NCBI RefSeq assembly: GCF_038022665.1
Contig: NZ_CP150629.1
Location: 2,462,480-2,526,479, forward strand
From: Methanolobus sp. WCC4
GTDB taxonomy: Archaea; Halobacteriota; Methanosarcinia; Methanosarcinales; Methanosarcinaceae
Reading direction: 5' to 3'
Length of the DNA stretch: 64,000 bases
Shown here one piece after another: positions 53,227 through 61,179 of this stretch. Under the pieces are notes generated by a model. That model searched no databases. It was given only the letters and a program-made list of their open reading frames with translations, and was not told the DNA's origin. Position numbers and translations under genes: made by a program. How positions within the stretch are numbered: the stretch's first letter is position 1; the number at the start of each line of letters is the position of its first letter.

Positions 53227-53687
53227 TTAATATCCTCCTTGAATGCAGTTAGAAAATAGTATCACGTTATACCATAAAAACGTTTTTATAAAGTTGGGTT
53301 ATATCCAAAAATAGTACCAAATAAAGAGTGAATGATTATAAGAGCTATTGATAATGTTTTCATAAATCAATCAAAGAGAATAGAATGAAATAAGCTATAA
53401 AATATATATTGAAACATATACTTAAATGTAGTTTCCCCATAGAAACAGTATTTGTAGCGATAATATATTCAGAAACATAATTTTAAAAAGTAACTATATT
53501 TGCATGTATACCAATATAAGTTCTAAAAATACCTAAAAATACCCAGGAATATATCGCAGATACAAACTTGTTGAAAAGAGAAAGATGATCAGATTCAACT
53601 CAAAAACAAAATGACCACATATTTTATCCCATATGAGAGAATATTGAACTCCATAGAGATAATATCAATCAACCCGGTGGTCCACGA
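53227..53687. other. AT-rich intergenic region
   Basis: No gene is supported in 460 bp. It separates the leftward COG0523 pair from the rightward DUF1847 gene and should hold both promoters, for example TTTTTATAAAG near 53283-53293 for the leftward pair. No hairpin or RNA gene stands out. Confidence 0.4.
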
Positions 53688-54260
53688 ATGAAATGTGCAT
53701 GTTGTGATGATAAAGAGTGCCGGCAGGGCAAGGACTGTGCTGACATAACCGACGGTATAGCCTATGAAGGTGAAGAACTCAGGTCCATGAGGACATCAGC
53801 TGCAATAGAAGCACGACACTACATGGAAAAGACAAGACTTGAAGAGATCATCCTGTACGCAAGGGACATGGGATATGAAAGACTTGGACTTGCTTTTTGT
53901 GTAGGTATGGAAAAGGAAGCGGAGGTCACACAGAAGATACTGGAGAAGCATTTCCAGGTGTTCTCTGTCTGCTGCAAGGTATCTGCAATAGATAAAGAGA
54001 ACTACGGACTGGAAAAACTGCATCCGGAATCCTTTGACCCTACATGTAACCCCATAGGCCAGGCAATGATCCTTGAGAAGAAAGGAACACAACTCAATAT
54101 CATCATCGGACTCTGCATCGGGCACGATATTCTGTTCACCCAGCATTCTTCCGCCCCTGTGACCACTTTCATTGTAAAGGACAGGGTGCTTGCCCATAAT
54201 CCTGCAGGAGGCATCTATTCAGGCTATTACCTGAAAAAGAGATTCGGGATTGATGAATGA
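53688..54260 (+). CDS. DUF1847 family cysteine-rich protein
   Basis: A 190-residue protein with an N-terminal cysteine cluster (MKCACCDDKECRQGKDC) that probably binds a metal or Fe-S cluster, and further conserved cysteines (VFSVCCKVS, DPTCNPIGQA, GLCIGHD). The architecture matches DUF1847, uncharacterised and found in anaerobes. It overlaps the next frame's possible start by 4 nt and is cotranscribed with the MBL-fold gene. A GGTGG element precedes the ATG. A redox or metal role is inference. Confidence 0.85.
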   Translation: MKCACCDDKECRQGKDCADITDGIAYEGEELRSMRTSAAIEARHYMEKTRLEEIILYARDMGYERLGLAFCVGMEKEAEVTQKILEKHFQVFSVCCKVSAIDKENYGLEKLHPESFDPTCNPIGQAMILEKKGTQLNIIIGLCIGHDILFTQHSSAPVTTFIVKDRVLAHNPAGGIYSGYYLKKRFGIDE

Positions 54261-54274
54261 AACGAGGCCTTATG

Positions 54275-54937
54275 ATGAGACTAACCATTGTTTATGATAA
54301 TGAAGCAGGAGAAGGCCTGCAAAAAGGATGGGGATTCTCCTGCCTGATAGGAACTGAGGATAACAACATCCTCTTCGATACAGGATGGGATGGTAATATG
54401 CTTCTTGCCAATATGAAGAAATTATCCATTGATCCTGCAAGTATCGATACACTTGTCCTTTCCCACCAGCACTGGGACCACATCGGGGGTGTGCCGACCT
54501 TTTTAGCCAGTAACCCGGACATCGATGTGTACGCACCATCCTCATTTTCATCCAGGCTGAAAAGAGAGATAGCATCAAGGATCACCGGAAAGCTTTACGG
54601 AGTGAAGGATCCCGGCGAGATCTGCAAAGATGTCTACACTACGGGGGAACTCGGTAAAGAGATAAAAGAACAGTCACTTATTCTCAGGTCGGGAAACGGC
54701 CTTTACATAGTTACAGGCTGTGCACATCCCGGACTTTTATCCATAACAGAAGCTGCATCCCTTTTTGGAAAGATATCCGGAATAATCGGTGGTTTGCACG
54801 ACAGTCAGGAATACGGGGTGTTCAAAGACATGGAACTGATAGGAGCAGGACATTGCACATCACATAAGGATGTCATCAGGAAAATGTATCCGAAAGGTTT
54901 TGTGAATATATCTGCCGGATATTCCATTGAACTCTAA
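54275..54937 (+). CDS. MBL-fold metallohydrolase (MJ0301/dihydropteroate-synthase-related family)
   Basis: A 220-residue metallo-beta-lactamase fold protein. The metal motif is SHQHWDHIGG near residue 63, and the second site includes TGCAHPGL. It belongs to the family once annotated as 7,8-dihydropterin-6-methyl-4-(beta-D-ribofuranosyl)-aminobenzene-5'-phosphate synthase, whose real role in methanopterin synthesis is unsettled. The start 54275 is preferred because GAGG lies 7 nt upstream; ATG 54257 overlaps the DUF1847 stop without an SD. Confidence 0.85.
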   Translation: MRLTIVYDNEAGEGLQKGWGFSCLIGTEDNNILFDTGWDGNMLLANMKKLSIDPASIDTLVLSHQHWDHIGGVPTFLASNPDIDVYAPSSFSSRLKREIASRITGKLYGVKDPGEICKDVYTTGELGKEIKEQSLILRSGNGLYIVTGCAHPGLLSITEAASLFGKISGIIGGLHDSQEYGVFKDMELIGAGHCTSHKDVIRKMYPKGFVNISAGYSIEL

Positions 54938-54955
54938 TATTCTGGATCAAAGCAA

Positions 54956-55007
54956 AAAAGAGAATTATCCAGCACCTTAAAGGTGCTGAACTCAAAAGAG
55001 AATTATC
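54956..55007. terminator. Hairpin flanked by 14-bp direct repeats between convergent genes
   Basis: CAGCACC-TTAAA-GGTGCTG (54970-54988) is a near-perfect palindrome. AAAAGAGAATTATC occurs directly repeated at 54956-54969 and 54994-55007. The second repeat overlaps the DUF169 stop. It may act as a bidirectional terminator; the direct repeats suggest a small duplication. Confidence 0.5.
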
Positions 55008-55701
55008 AGCAGGCGTAAGAGCCGAACATTGACTTTGCAGAATCAACAAGATCAGCGAGCATGTTAACAGGAATACTCATTATCATTTCCTCATCCTGTA
55101 TCTCTGTGTATTTTCTGCTTCCGCTGCAACCAATTGTTACTCCTGCCTCACCTGTAAGGTATGGATATGAAACACCATCTGCACATACACTCTGCTTACC
55201 TGCAAAGCCTGAATTGACACGTCCACCGGGTTTGTGGAGCAATGCCTGCGAGAGTTCCATGATTGTCTTTGGTTTTGCGATAACAAGGACCACATCAGGC
55301 ATGAAGGTAGCCTTCTCAAGAGGAGCGTAGATAACAGCTCTGATGGTATTTGCCTTGACCATTGGCACTTTGTCCATGGTGGCCTTCGCAGATTCGAGTG
55401 TGTTGAAGTGATTGAGGTTGTAATATACCTCTCCGGACTTCAGTTTTGGGCTCATCTCGGTCAGACCCATCACAGCAGCACCACCCTTGCACATCTGGTC
55501 CTCAAGTGTGGCATAGAACTGGGTTCCAAGTCTTCTGACATTGTCGACCATCTGACAGTGTCTTGTGGTATCACCAATATGTGGGATGTCCGCAGGGATC
55601 TCCTCGTCGGACTTGACAAGGTGGACAGCGACAGGAGAGGTGTTAATGTTGAGTACTTCTTTAAGCTCTTCGCCTAATCTCTGAATATCTTCTGTGTTCA
55701 T
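55006..55701 (-). CDS. DUF169 family protein
   Basis: A 231-residue soluble protein of the DUF169 family common in methanogens and anaerobes. It has conserved elements SPVAVHLVKSDEEIP near the N-terminus, the central CKGGAAVMGL and the C-terminal SYPYLTGEAGVTIGCSGSRKYT. Function is not known; cysteines in these positions hint at a cofactor or metal. The start 55701 is chosen because GGAG lies 9 nt upstream; the upstream in-frame extension looks non-coding. It stands alone. Confidence 0.86.
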   Translation of the reverse strand: MNTEDIQRLGEELKEVLNINTSPVAVHLVKSDEEIPADIPHIGDTTRHCQMVDNVRRLGTQFYATLEDQMCKGGAAVMGLTEMSPKLKSGEVYYNLNHFNTLESAKATMDKVPMVKANTIRAVIYAPLEKATFMPDVVLVIAKPKTIMELSQALLHKPGGRVNSGFAGKQSVCADGVSYPYLTGEAGVTIGCSGSRKYTEIQDEEMIMSIPVNMLADLVDSAKSMFGSYAC

Positions 55702-55894
55702 AACGAAAGTCTCCTTATTAGAAAAAGAATCGTTTTTCGTGTGTGCATATAGTATGCACAACTGCTATATCAAGCTTACTATCAATCAGGAAGAAAACGC
55801 CATACTGCGCCATATTTTGTTCACATCGTTAACATGCCGGTAAAAGTAAAGATGAGACGTATCATTATAAAAGGAACAAAGGCAGGAACCCACC

Positions 55895-57001
55895 TTACTC
55901 ATCAGGATATATCTTCAATAATTCATTGTAGAACTCGGTCAGTACCACTTTATAGACAATATAGACAGGGATAGCGAGTATCATACCCAGAGCACCCAGC
56001 ATGTCTGCAAAAATAAGCGTGAGCAGGATGCTGAGCAAAGGATTCACTGCAACCTTGCCCGAGATCATATAGGGAATCAGATAGAGATTGTCCACAAGCT
56101 GGGCTATGATAACGGTGACCACTGCCAGCAATGCAGTAGTAGGACTTACAATGAAACCAACTATCACCGCAGGAATGGCACCAACCACCGGACCTATGTA
56201 GGGCACGATATTGAGCAGACCTGCAATGAATCCAAGGAAGAACCATCCATTGATACCTGCAAGATAGAAGCCTATGCAACATATCACCCCTACAATGACA
56301 CTTTCAAGGATCTTGGCAGAGAAGTAATCACCGAGCCTTTTTCCGATATCGGATGCTGATGAACTGACACAGTCCTGATATTTCACAGGGAAGAATCCAA
56401 TGAACTCATTGAGCATAGATTCCTTCTTCGAGAAATACAGGCGGAACATCATGGGTATGATAAGCAGACCTGTGAATAGGAAAAAGGACAGCTTTGATAT
56501 CAATGAGGAGAAGAAACTGAATATATAGTCACCAATGGACCTCATGTCCTCCCCTGAGATTATAGGAGCGGCAGTTCCATTAGGTGCAGCCCCAGGAGTT
56601 CCTTCCATACCTTCAGGCATATCCCCATTTCCGGTGGGGCCTGTGAATGTAAAATAACCACCATACGTATCAAAAAGTGTCGTTATGCCTGATTCATACT
56701 CTTCCTGTGAGTTTACAAGGGAATTCATATCTGAGAGCTGACCCACCATTAACAAATACACCAGAAATACACCCAGAACCAAAAATGTCATGGCATATAT
56801 CCTCCGGGTCCACAATGACCTGTGTCCGAAGCGTTCATTGAATTTCATAAGAATCCTGTCTGTCACAAGTACAAGGATGCTGCCAATAATAAGCACGATG
56901 AAGAGATCCTCAAAATGGAACAGCACCACAAAGAACACGCTCAGGAATGTAAAAACGATGAGCATTATGCTCCATACTCTGGAATTGGTAGTCAATGCCA
57001 T
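55895..57001 (-). CDS. AI-2E family (UPF0118) transporter
   Basis: A 368-residue membrane protein with about eight hydrophobic segments and the family's C-terminal signature (IVPYIGPVVGAIPAVIVGF, then DNLYLIPYMISGKVAVNPLLSI). The family includes TqsA-type exporters and Na+/H+ antiporters, but substrates are mostly unknown. Between segments 3 and 4 lies an extracellular-looking Gly/Pro-rich loop (GDMPEGMEGTPGAAPNGT). It starts 21 bp after the PGF-pre-PGF gene and is the last gene of the six-gene leftward operon. Confidence 0.9.
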   Translation of the reverse strand: MALTTNSRVWSIMLIVFTFLSVFFVVLFHFEDLFIVLIIGSILVLVTDRILMKFNERFGHRSLWTRRIYAMTFLVLGVFLVYLLMVGQLSDMNSLVNSQEEYESGITTLFDTYGGYFTFTGPTGNGDMPEGMEGTPGAAPNGTAAPIISGEDMRSIGDYIFSFFSSLISKLSFFLFTGLLIIPMMFRLYFSKKESMLNEFIGFFPVKYQDCVSSSASDIGKRLGDYFSAKILESVIVGVICCIGFYLAGINGWFFLGFIAGLLNIVPYIGPVVGAIPAVIVGFIVSPTTALLAVVTVIIAQLVDNLYLIPYMISGKVAVNPLLSILLTLIFADMLGALGMILAIPVYIVYKVVLTEFYNELLKIYPDE

Positions 57002-57022
57002 ACTTCATACCTGCAGGATCAT

Positions 57023-58066
57023 TTAGCTACTTACTGGGTTTCTTTTTATAAATAGCTCTGTCATGGAACGCAGGACAGATGCCAATACGTCCTCTTCTTC
57101 GTTCTTTGATGTATCGGCATTTCCACCAAATCCATCATCATCTGATGAAGAGGGATCTGTTGCATCACCGCCCATGTCAATAACCACCACATCACCATCC
57201 TGGTCTTCACTGGCCTTACCTGTTATGGCAAAACTGCCAAACTCAGTGGTTGTTGAAACAAAGGTAAAGTTATGCCCATTCTCATCAATGACCCTGACAG
57301 GGAATGTTTTCCAGCCGGACCCATCAAACACGTTCAGTCTTACGGAATCAACCTCTATACCATTCTCATCGATCCATTCCGTATCCACGTGGAAAACGAT
57401 ACGTATGTCAGTCAATCTGTTCTCAAGAGCAAGGTTGCTGAGAACTATATTAGAATAAGAATATACAGCATCATCAGGGTTCTTCGATACAGAAGATGAC
57501 CTGCCCTTCAGGACCTCGATGGTTGTTTTCACATAACCGGAGTTGACAGAGGAAACGAACTCAACAGAATCTATGGGGTTTGAACTCTCCGGGAATGTGT
57601 AGGATATGGTCTTGCCTTTGTTAACGATCTTCATCTGCACATCTTTCAACGCGATGTTCCCATAGTCCTCACCAGTGGACACAGAACCCGATGATCCACC
57701 GCTTCCGCCACTGCTTCCATCGGACATTATCTGTGAAGGCGTGGCCGTAGCCAGCCAGTACCATTGGCCTGATGCGGCCCCATTGACACTGGAAACATTG
57801 ACTTTGATACTATAATTGCCTGTTTCTGAAATGTCAGGAGTATAACTTGAATAATTCACATCATTGTAAGTACTGATGAGTTCATCATCAAGGTACCAGA
57901 ATATATCTGAAGTATTGCTCACATTCACTGTGAACTCCGGTCCACGGTCCAGTCTTGAGGTTATTACACCCTCATCAGGAGAGAAGGTTACATTGACCGA
58001 CGCCGACACAGGTAGAATAAGCATGATCAAAATGAAAATGAACAGGAATGTACGATAATTTGTCAT
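57023..58066 (-). CDS. Secreted PGF-pre-PGF domain protein
   Basis: A 347-residue surface protein. The signal peptide (TFLFIFILIMLILPVSASVNVTF) starts the mature part with an Ig-like domain of the type in methanogen surface proteins, then a Gly/Ser-rich linker (about residues 125-140). A PGF-pre-PGF domain follows, recognisable by VDSVRLNVFDGSGWKTFPV and TTEFGSFAITGKA. The final PGF-TM sorting signal is absent; the protein ends in a short Asp-rich tail. The start 58066 has AGGTG 5 nt upstream. It lies between trmB and the AI-2E gene in the operon. Confidence 0.85.
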   Translation of the reverse strand: MTNYRTFLFIFILIMLILPVSASVNVTFSPDEGVITSRLDRGPEFTVNVSNTSDIFWYLDDELISTYNDVNYSSYTPDISETGNYSIKVNVSSVNGAASGQWYWLATATPSQIMSDGSSGGSGGSSGSVSTGEDYGNIALKDVQMKIVNKGKTISYTFPESSNPIDSVEFVSSVNSGYVKTTIEVLKGRSSSVSKNPDDAVYSYSNIVLSNLALENRLTDIRIVFHVDTEWIDENGIEVDSVRLNVFDGSGWKTFPVRVIDENGHNFTFVSTTTEFGSFAITGKASEDQDGDVVVIDMGGDATDPSSSDDDGFGGNADTSKNEEEDVLASVLRSMTELFIKRNPVSS

Positions 58067-58085
58067 AAGAACACCTGAATGATTG

Positions 58086-58892
58086 TCAGGACCTATCATA
58101 GTTCTCTGAGGTCTCCCATTTAGCATTAAGCAGGTGGGATATGGTCTGAGAGAATTCCCCCGCGCTGGCCCATACAGCCGTAAGGTCGGTTTCCCCATCT
58201 TCCTCTTTCAGGATCTCTACGATGATCTCGCTGCCATCCACAACTATTACGAAGCTTTTGAGGTCCATGCATGTATCCCTTGCAGAATTCACTTTGACAG
58301 ATGCAAGAGGGACCAGATCACAGAGCCTTCTTGCCTCTTCCTCGTCTGAACTGATGAACCTTACACTGACACATTCATCATTGATCTTCTTATTGAATAT
58401 ACCAGTGATCGTTGCATAGTCCTTTTTGAGGGAAGGGTACTGTTCTGCAAGTATACGGAAAGGTGTTGATGAACTCATTACCAGTATGTCCTTTTTAGCA
58501 CCCCTGGCCATTTGTATGACCTTATCGGTGACGTTCCTGACACCTTTGATGGTCCAGACCGGGCCTTCATTCCTTTCACCAGTGGAAACACCATACATCC
58601 CCTTTAGCTCTGAGAGGACCGCAGCACATTCTCCCTCATAGTTAGTTTTTAGTTTTGCGATCGCTTCCTCAGGAGGAAGACATCTGTAACGCATCGGTTT
58701 TGTATTCTGGAATTCGATGATGCCTCTTTTTTCCAGTTTTTTAAGAGTACCATAGATAGCAGAATTAGGAACACCGGAATCAAGATGTAACGTTGATACC
58801 GTGGCACTTTCGTTCTTCACAAGAGCTGCATAGACCTTTGCTTCATATGATGTGAAACCGAGGTTCTGAAGAGATATAAAAAGAATGGAAAT
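58086..58892 (-). CDS. TrmB family transcriptional regulator
   Basis: A 268-residue regulator if translation begins at ATT 58892. The N-terminal winged HTH reads SLQNLGFTSYEAKVYAALVKNESATVSTL, then SGVPNSAIYGTLKKLEKRG. The C-terminal half is a ligand-sensing domain as in TrmB proteins. ATT has GGGAGG 8 nt upstream. The only canonical upstream start, TTG 58910, has no SD and lies before that SD. It is fourth in the six-gene operon, so it probably controls its own operon. Ligand unknown. Confidence 0.87.
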   Translation of the reverse strand: MSILFISLQNLGFTSYEAKVYAALVKNESATVSTLHLDSGVPNSAIYGTLKKLEKRGIIEFQNTKPMRYRCLPPEEAIAKLKTNYEGECAAVLSELKGMYGVSTGERNEGPVWTIKGVRNVTDKVIQMARGAKKDILVMSSSTPFRILAEQYPSLKKDYATITGIFNKKINDECVSVRFISSDEEEARRLCDLVPLASVKVNSARDTCMDLKSFVIVVDGSEIIVEILKEEDGETDLTAVWASAGEFSQTISHLLNAKWETSENYDRS

Positions 58893-58906
58893 AGTATCTG
58901 CCTCCC
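58890..58906 (-). promoter_or_regulatory. SD and ATT start of trmB
   Basis: GGGAGG at 58906-58901, spacer CAGATACT (8 nt), then ATT at 58892-58890 on the minus strand. This is one of three such ATT sites in the window. Confidence 0.7.
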
Positions 58907-58934
58907 ACAAAAATAAGAAAGAAAGAGAAGAGGA

Positions 58935-60047
58935 TCACTCTTCCTTTCCATTATTTCCTTCTTTATTAGCCATGAACTTCCTGACACCTACGAACGCAAC
59001 AGCAAGTATCACTACAACCACCAGGATCCCGATATACTGGCCCATGCCTGATCCGGATGAACCCGCAGGAAGGGTCTCGGTCTGGATCTTAACGGTGTCT
59101 GATATCTGGCTGTGCCCATCGGTATCTTCGTACTTGATCTCACTGTTAATGGCATATACCTTTGATACAGCAGTTTCATCAACCTTCAGTCTGAATACTG
59201 CCTCTGCAGTCTCACCTGGTGCAATTGAACCAAGGAAGGACTGGTCATCGGTCGTGCTGAACGGATCATCAGCGCTTATCCTGACTGTAGCATCCTTCAC
59301 AGCTTCTTCACCTGTATTCTTGTAAACTACACGCAGGAGTCCTTCACTGCCAGCTTCGAGTTCACCGGTAACATTGACAACTTCAAAATCAGCCTCTTCC
59401 TCTACAACAACAGTAAGGTCCTGCATCTGCTGACCGACCGCATACCATAGTCCGACTTCCATATTAGTGATACCAAGGTCCGTTTCGTTGTCACCGTCGA
59501 TCTGGACATTCTCCTGATATCCATAATACAACTGCAGACTGAGTGGATACTCTCCGGCAGGTGCATTCTTCGATACTTCTATATTGAAGGCAACAGGACT
59601 TTCTGTCTGCTCACCGGATGCAAGGGTACCTGCTTCCTGTGGACCGGATTTCACCCTGACATTAGGGTCTTCGGATACAAGCATGGCAACGATACCGATA
59701 GCTGTTGTTCTCTGGGCCTCATAACCCATTTCTGTTTGCTGGATCTTCTGTTCAAGATCGGAGTTATCGTCTGCTTCATCGTCTGACTCAAACCCGGTCA
59801 CAACACCTTTGTTCATAAGATTGACATTGAGAGTTACTTCGTCACCGCGTGAGAACTCATTGTCACCTATCAGGGTCGCGGTCACATCAGGACCACCATA
59901 GACAGTATAGTAGTTGTCATCGAAATTGAAGTACTCCGGAAGTTCCAGGTTCACTGTTGTCATTTCATCAGCATGCACCGGAAGTGCCATGAGCACCATC
60001 ATCAGTATTGATGCTGTAACTATTCTTTTAATATTGATAACTTTCAT
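58935..60047 (-). CDS. COG1361-type S-layer/NEW3 domain envelope protein (paralogue 2)
   Basis: A 370-residue exported protein. A signal peptide (IKRIVTASILMMVLMALPVHADE) is followed by two Ig-like CARDB/NEW3 type domains. These carry the phrases GDEVTLNVNLMNKGVV and SEGLLRVVYKNTGEEAVKDATV, and a C-terminal membrane anchor (QYIGILVVVVILAVAFVGV) with a basic tail. It closely parallels the next upstream gene in layout, including YYTVYGGPDVTATLIGD versus YYKAYGEPDLYASVLGD. The start at 60047 has GGAGTG 5 nt upstream; the SD overlaps the stop of the upstream gene. It is third in the operon. Confidence 0.88.
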   Translation of the reverse strand: MKVINIKRIVTASILMMVLMALPVHADEMTTVNLELPEYFNFDDNYYTVYGGPDVTATLIGDNEFSRGDEVTLNVNLMNKGVVTGFESDDEADDNSDLEQKIQQTEMGYEAQRTTAIGIVAMLVSEDPNVRVKSGPQEAGTLASGEQTESPVAFNIEVSKNAPAGEYPLSLQLYYGYQENVQIDGDNETDLGITNMEVGLWYAVGQQMQDLTVVVEEEADFEVVNVTGELEAGSEGLLRVVYKNTGEEAVKDATVRISADDPFSTTDDQSFLGSIAPGETAEAVFRLKVDETAVSKVYAINSEIKYEDTDGHSQISDTVKIQTETLPAGSSGSGMGQYIGILVVVVILAVAFVGVRKFMANKEGNNGKEE

Positions 60048-60051
60048 AAGA

Positions 60052-61179
60052 TCACTCCGATCGATCCTCTGATCTCTTTGATCTGTTCGATCCATTATTC
60101 CTTCTATTTTTGATAATCAGTACTATTCCCATAACCACAAGTCCTGCAATTGCAAGGCCTGTTATGTTAAGCTGGTTCTCAGGTTGTTTAAGGTCAACAT
60201 TTACCTTCATATTCTCAGAAAAAGCGGTTTCACCGTCTTCATCAGTATATTTGATTTCACTGTCAAGACCATAGTTCTTTTCAACTGCCTGGAAATCAGA
60301 AGTAATATCAAATGATACGGTCCTGCTTTCACCAGGAAGCATCGTACCAATTGACCTCACTGACCTGTCGGTACTCAATGGTTCCATTACTATCAGTCTT
60401 GCAACTGCATCTTCTGCGGTAAGCTCACCAATATTCGTATAGGTTATATTGACAGTACCAGTGCTGCCTGCTGTCAGGTTCCCTGATACACTGCTTATAT
60501 GGAATTTAGCTTCAGGCATGACTATGACAGGTATCTGGATGGTCTGTTCCACCGTTTCGTAATAGGTCGCATGGTCCAGATCCGGCATTCCAAGTCTGAT
60601 GGACTCACCATCTGTCATTCTTACATCCTGTGCATATTCATAGTTCAGAGGCATTTCCAGAACATATACCCCTGCAGGAGCATTGTCCGAGATCGTGACC
60701 GTGAAGGTGAAAGGATCTTCGGACAGGTCGCCAGGAAGCAGTTCATCCAGTGTCTGACTGCTTGTAGCAGCATCTACCTCTATCAGGTCGGTGGAAGATA
60801 CAAGACTTGCTTTTATCCCGTATGCTGTTGTTCTTTGAGTTTCATACTGTAACTCTGTGAGAGATACCTGATGATCGCCTTCAGAAGTACCGATGACCGT
60901 GTCGGCTTTGAAACCGTAAAGTACTCCTTTGTTGGATAGTACGACCTTTATCTGGGCGGTCTCACCACGGTCGAACTCTGTGTCTCCGAGAACCGAAGCA
61001 TATAGGTCAGGCTCCCCGTAGGCCTTGTAGTAATTATTCGTATATTCGTAGGTAGGTGGCAGGTATTCCTTTGCAGCTACCGAAGGCATCAGCACAAAAG
61101 TAGCTGCGAGGAGAACACATACCACTAAGGGGATGATATACAATTTTGATCTGTTGATTTCTTTGATTGTGCCATTCAT
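60052..61179 (-). CDS. COG1361-type S-layer/NEW3 domain envelope protein (paralogue 1)
   Basis: A 375-residue exported protein with a signal anchor (LYIIPLVVCVLLAATFVLMPSVAA), two Ig-like domains (RGETAQIKVVLSNKGVLYGF; GSTGTVNITYTNIGELTAEDAV) and a C-terminal membrane helix (ITGLAIAGLVVMGIVLII). An Arg/Ser/Asp-rich tail (NRSKRSEDRSE) is encoded by short GATC-rich repeats. Its ATG overlaps the transporter stop (ATGA), so the two are translationally coupled. It lies between the RND transporter and its paralogue. Confidence 0.88.
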   Translation of the reverse strand: MNGTIKEINRSKLYIIPLVVCVLLAATFVLMPSVAAKEYLPPTYEYTNNYYKAYGEPDLYASVLGDTEFDRGETAQIKVVLSNKGVLYGFKADTVIGTSEGDHQVSLTELQYETQRTTAYGIKASLVSSTDLIEVDAATSSQTLDELLPGDLSEDPFTFTVTISDNAPAGVYVLEMPLNYEYAQDVRMTDGESIRLGMPDLDHATYYETVEQTIQIPVIVMPEAKFHISSVSGNLTAGSTGTVNITYTNIGELTAEDAVARLIVMEPLSTDRSVRSIGTMLPGESRTVSFDITSDFQAVEKNYGLDSEIKYTDEDGETAFSENMKVNVDLKQPENQLNITGLAIAGLVVMGIVLIIKNRRNNGSNRSKRSEDRSE

